The notes beneath the pieces were generated by a model. That model saw only the letters and a list, made by a program, of their open reading frames with translations. It searched no databases and was not told the origin of the DNA. Both the position numbers and the translations under genes were made by a program. 10,888 bases of DNA from Syntrophobacteria bacterium (lineage in GTDB: Bacteria; Desulfobacterota; DSWW01): positions 1-10,888 of the forward strand of contig JAQYVQ010000637.1 of assembly GCA_030145435.1 (NCBI GenBank), given 5' to 3'. Positions 10,882 through 10,888 of the stretch are shown here, in pieces. How positions within the stretch are numbered: position 1 is the first letter of the stretch; each line of letters opens with the position of its first letter.

Positions 10882-10888
10882 GTTGCCC

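Overview
The window is about 10.9 kb of GC-rich bacterial chromosome with short intergenic gaps and no phage, plasmid, insertion-sequence or CRISPR signature. An LpxH-like phosphoesterase suggests a Gram-negative cell. A corrinoid/methionine-synthase reactivation-type protein, a DUF1847 Cys-rich protein, a DUF3783-like protein, a PilZ protein and a sigma-54-type promoter together fit an anaerobic or facultative deltaproteobacterium-like lineage (Desulfobacterota and relatives). That placement is inferred from gene content; no marker gene in the window proves it.

Layout from left to right. Bases 1-2409 (minus strand): a stand-alone dihydrolipoamide-dehydrogenase-family flavoprotein followed by an AEC-family permease that runs off the left edge. 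Bases 2684-3229 (minus): a PilZ-domain protein behind a good sigma-54 (-24/-12) promoter match. Bases 3342-4609 (minus): a 79-residue helix-turn-helix protein with an AT-hook-like tail, then a short protein resembling only the activation domain of B12-dependent methionine synthase, with a Cys-rich end; both lie behind a TATAAT promoter and a leader of about 230 nt. Bases 4822-5916 (plus): a PLP enzyme of the D-cysteine desulfhydrase/ACC deaminase family, transcribed divergently from the HTH gene. Bases 5925-8075 (minus): an LpxH-like metallophosphoesterase and a PepP-type Xaa-Pro aminopeptidase, 6 nt apart. Bases 8292-9020 (plus): a small two-helix membrane protein and a DUF3783-like protein. 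Bases 9021-9164: a large imperfect palindrome built of TTAGC-type units and a degenerate hexamer repeat. Bases 9181-10881 (minus): an EamA/DMT transporter and a DUF1847 protein whose genes overlap by 26 nt, behind a near-consensus sigma-70 promoter.

Most genes are recognisable families. The parts most worth a second look are the HTH/AT-hook plus reactivation-domain pair with its AT-rich divergent promoter, the 109-bp palindrome with adjacent hexamer repeats, the sigma-54-driven PilZ gene, the PLP enzyme with an altered catalytic motif and an in-frame run of ten G, and the membrane-protein/DUF3783 and DMT/DUF1847 pairs. No single new defence or mobile system is evident.
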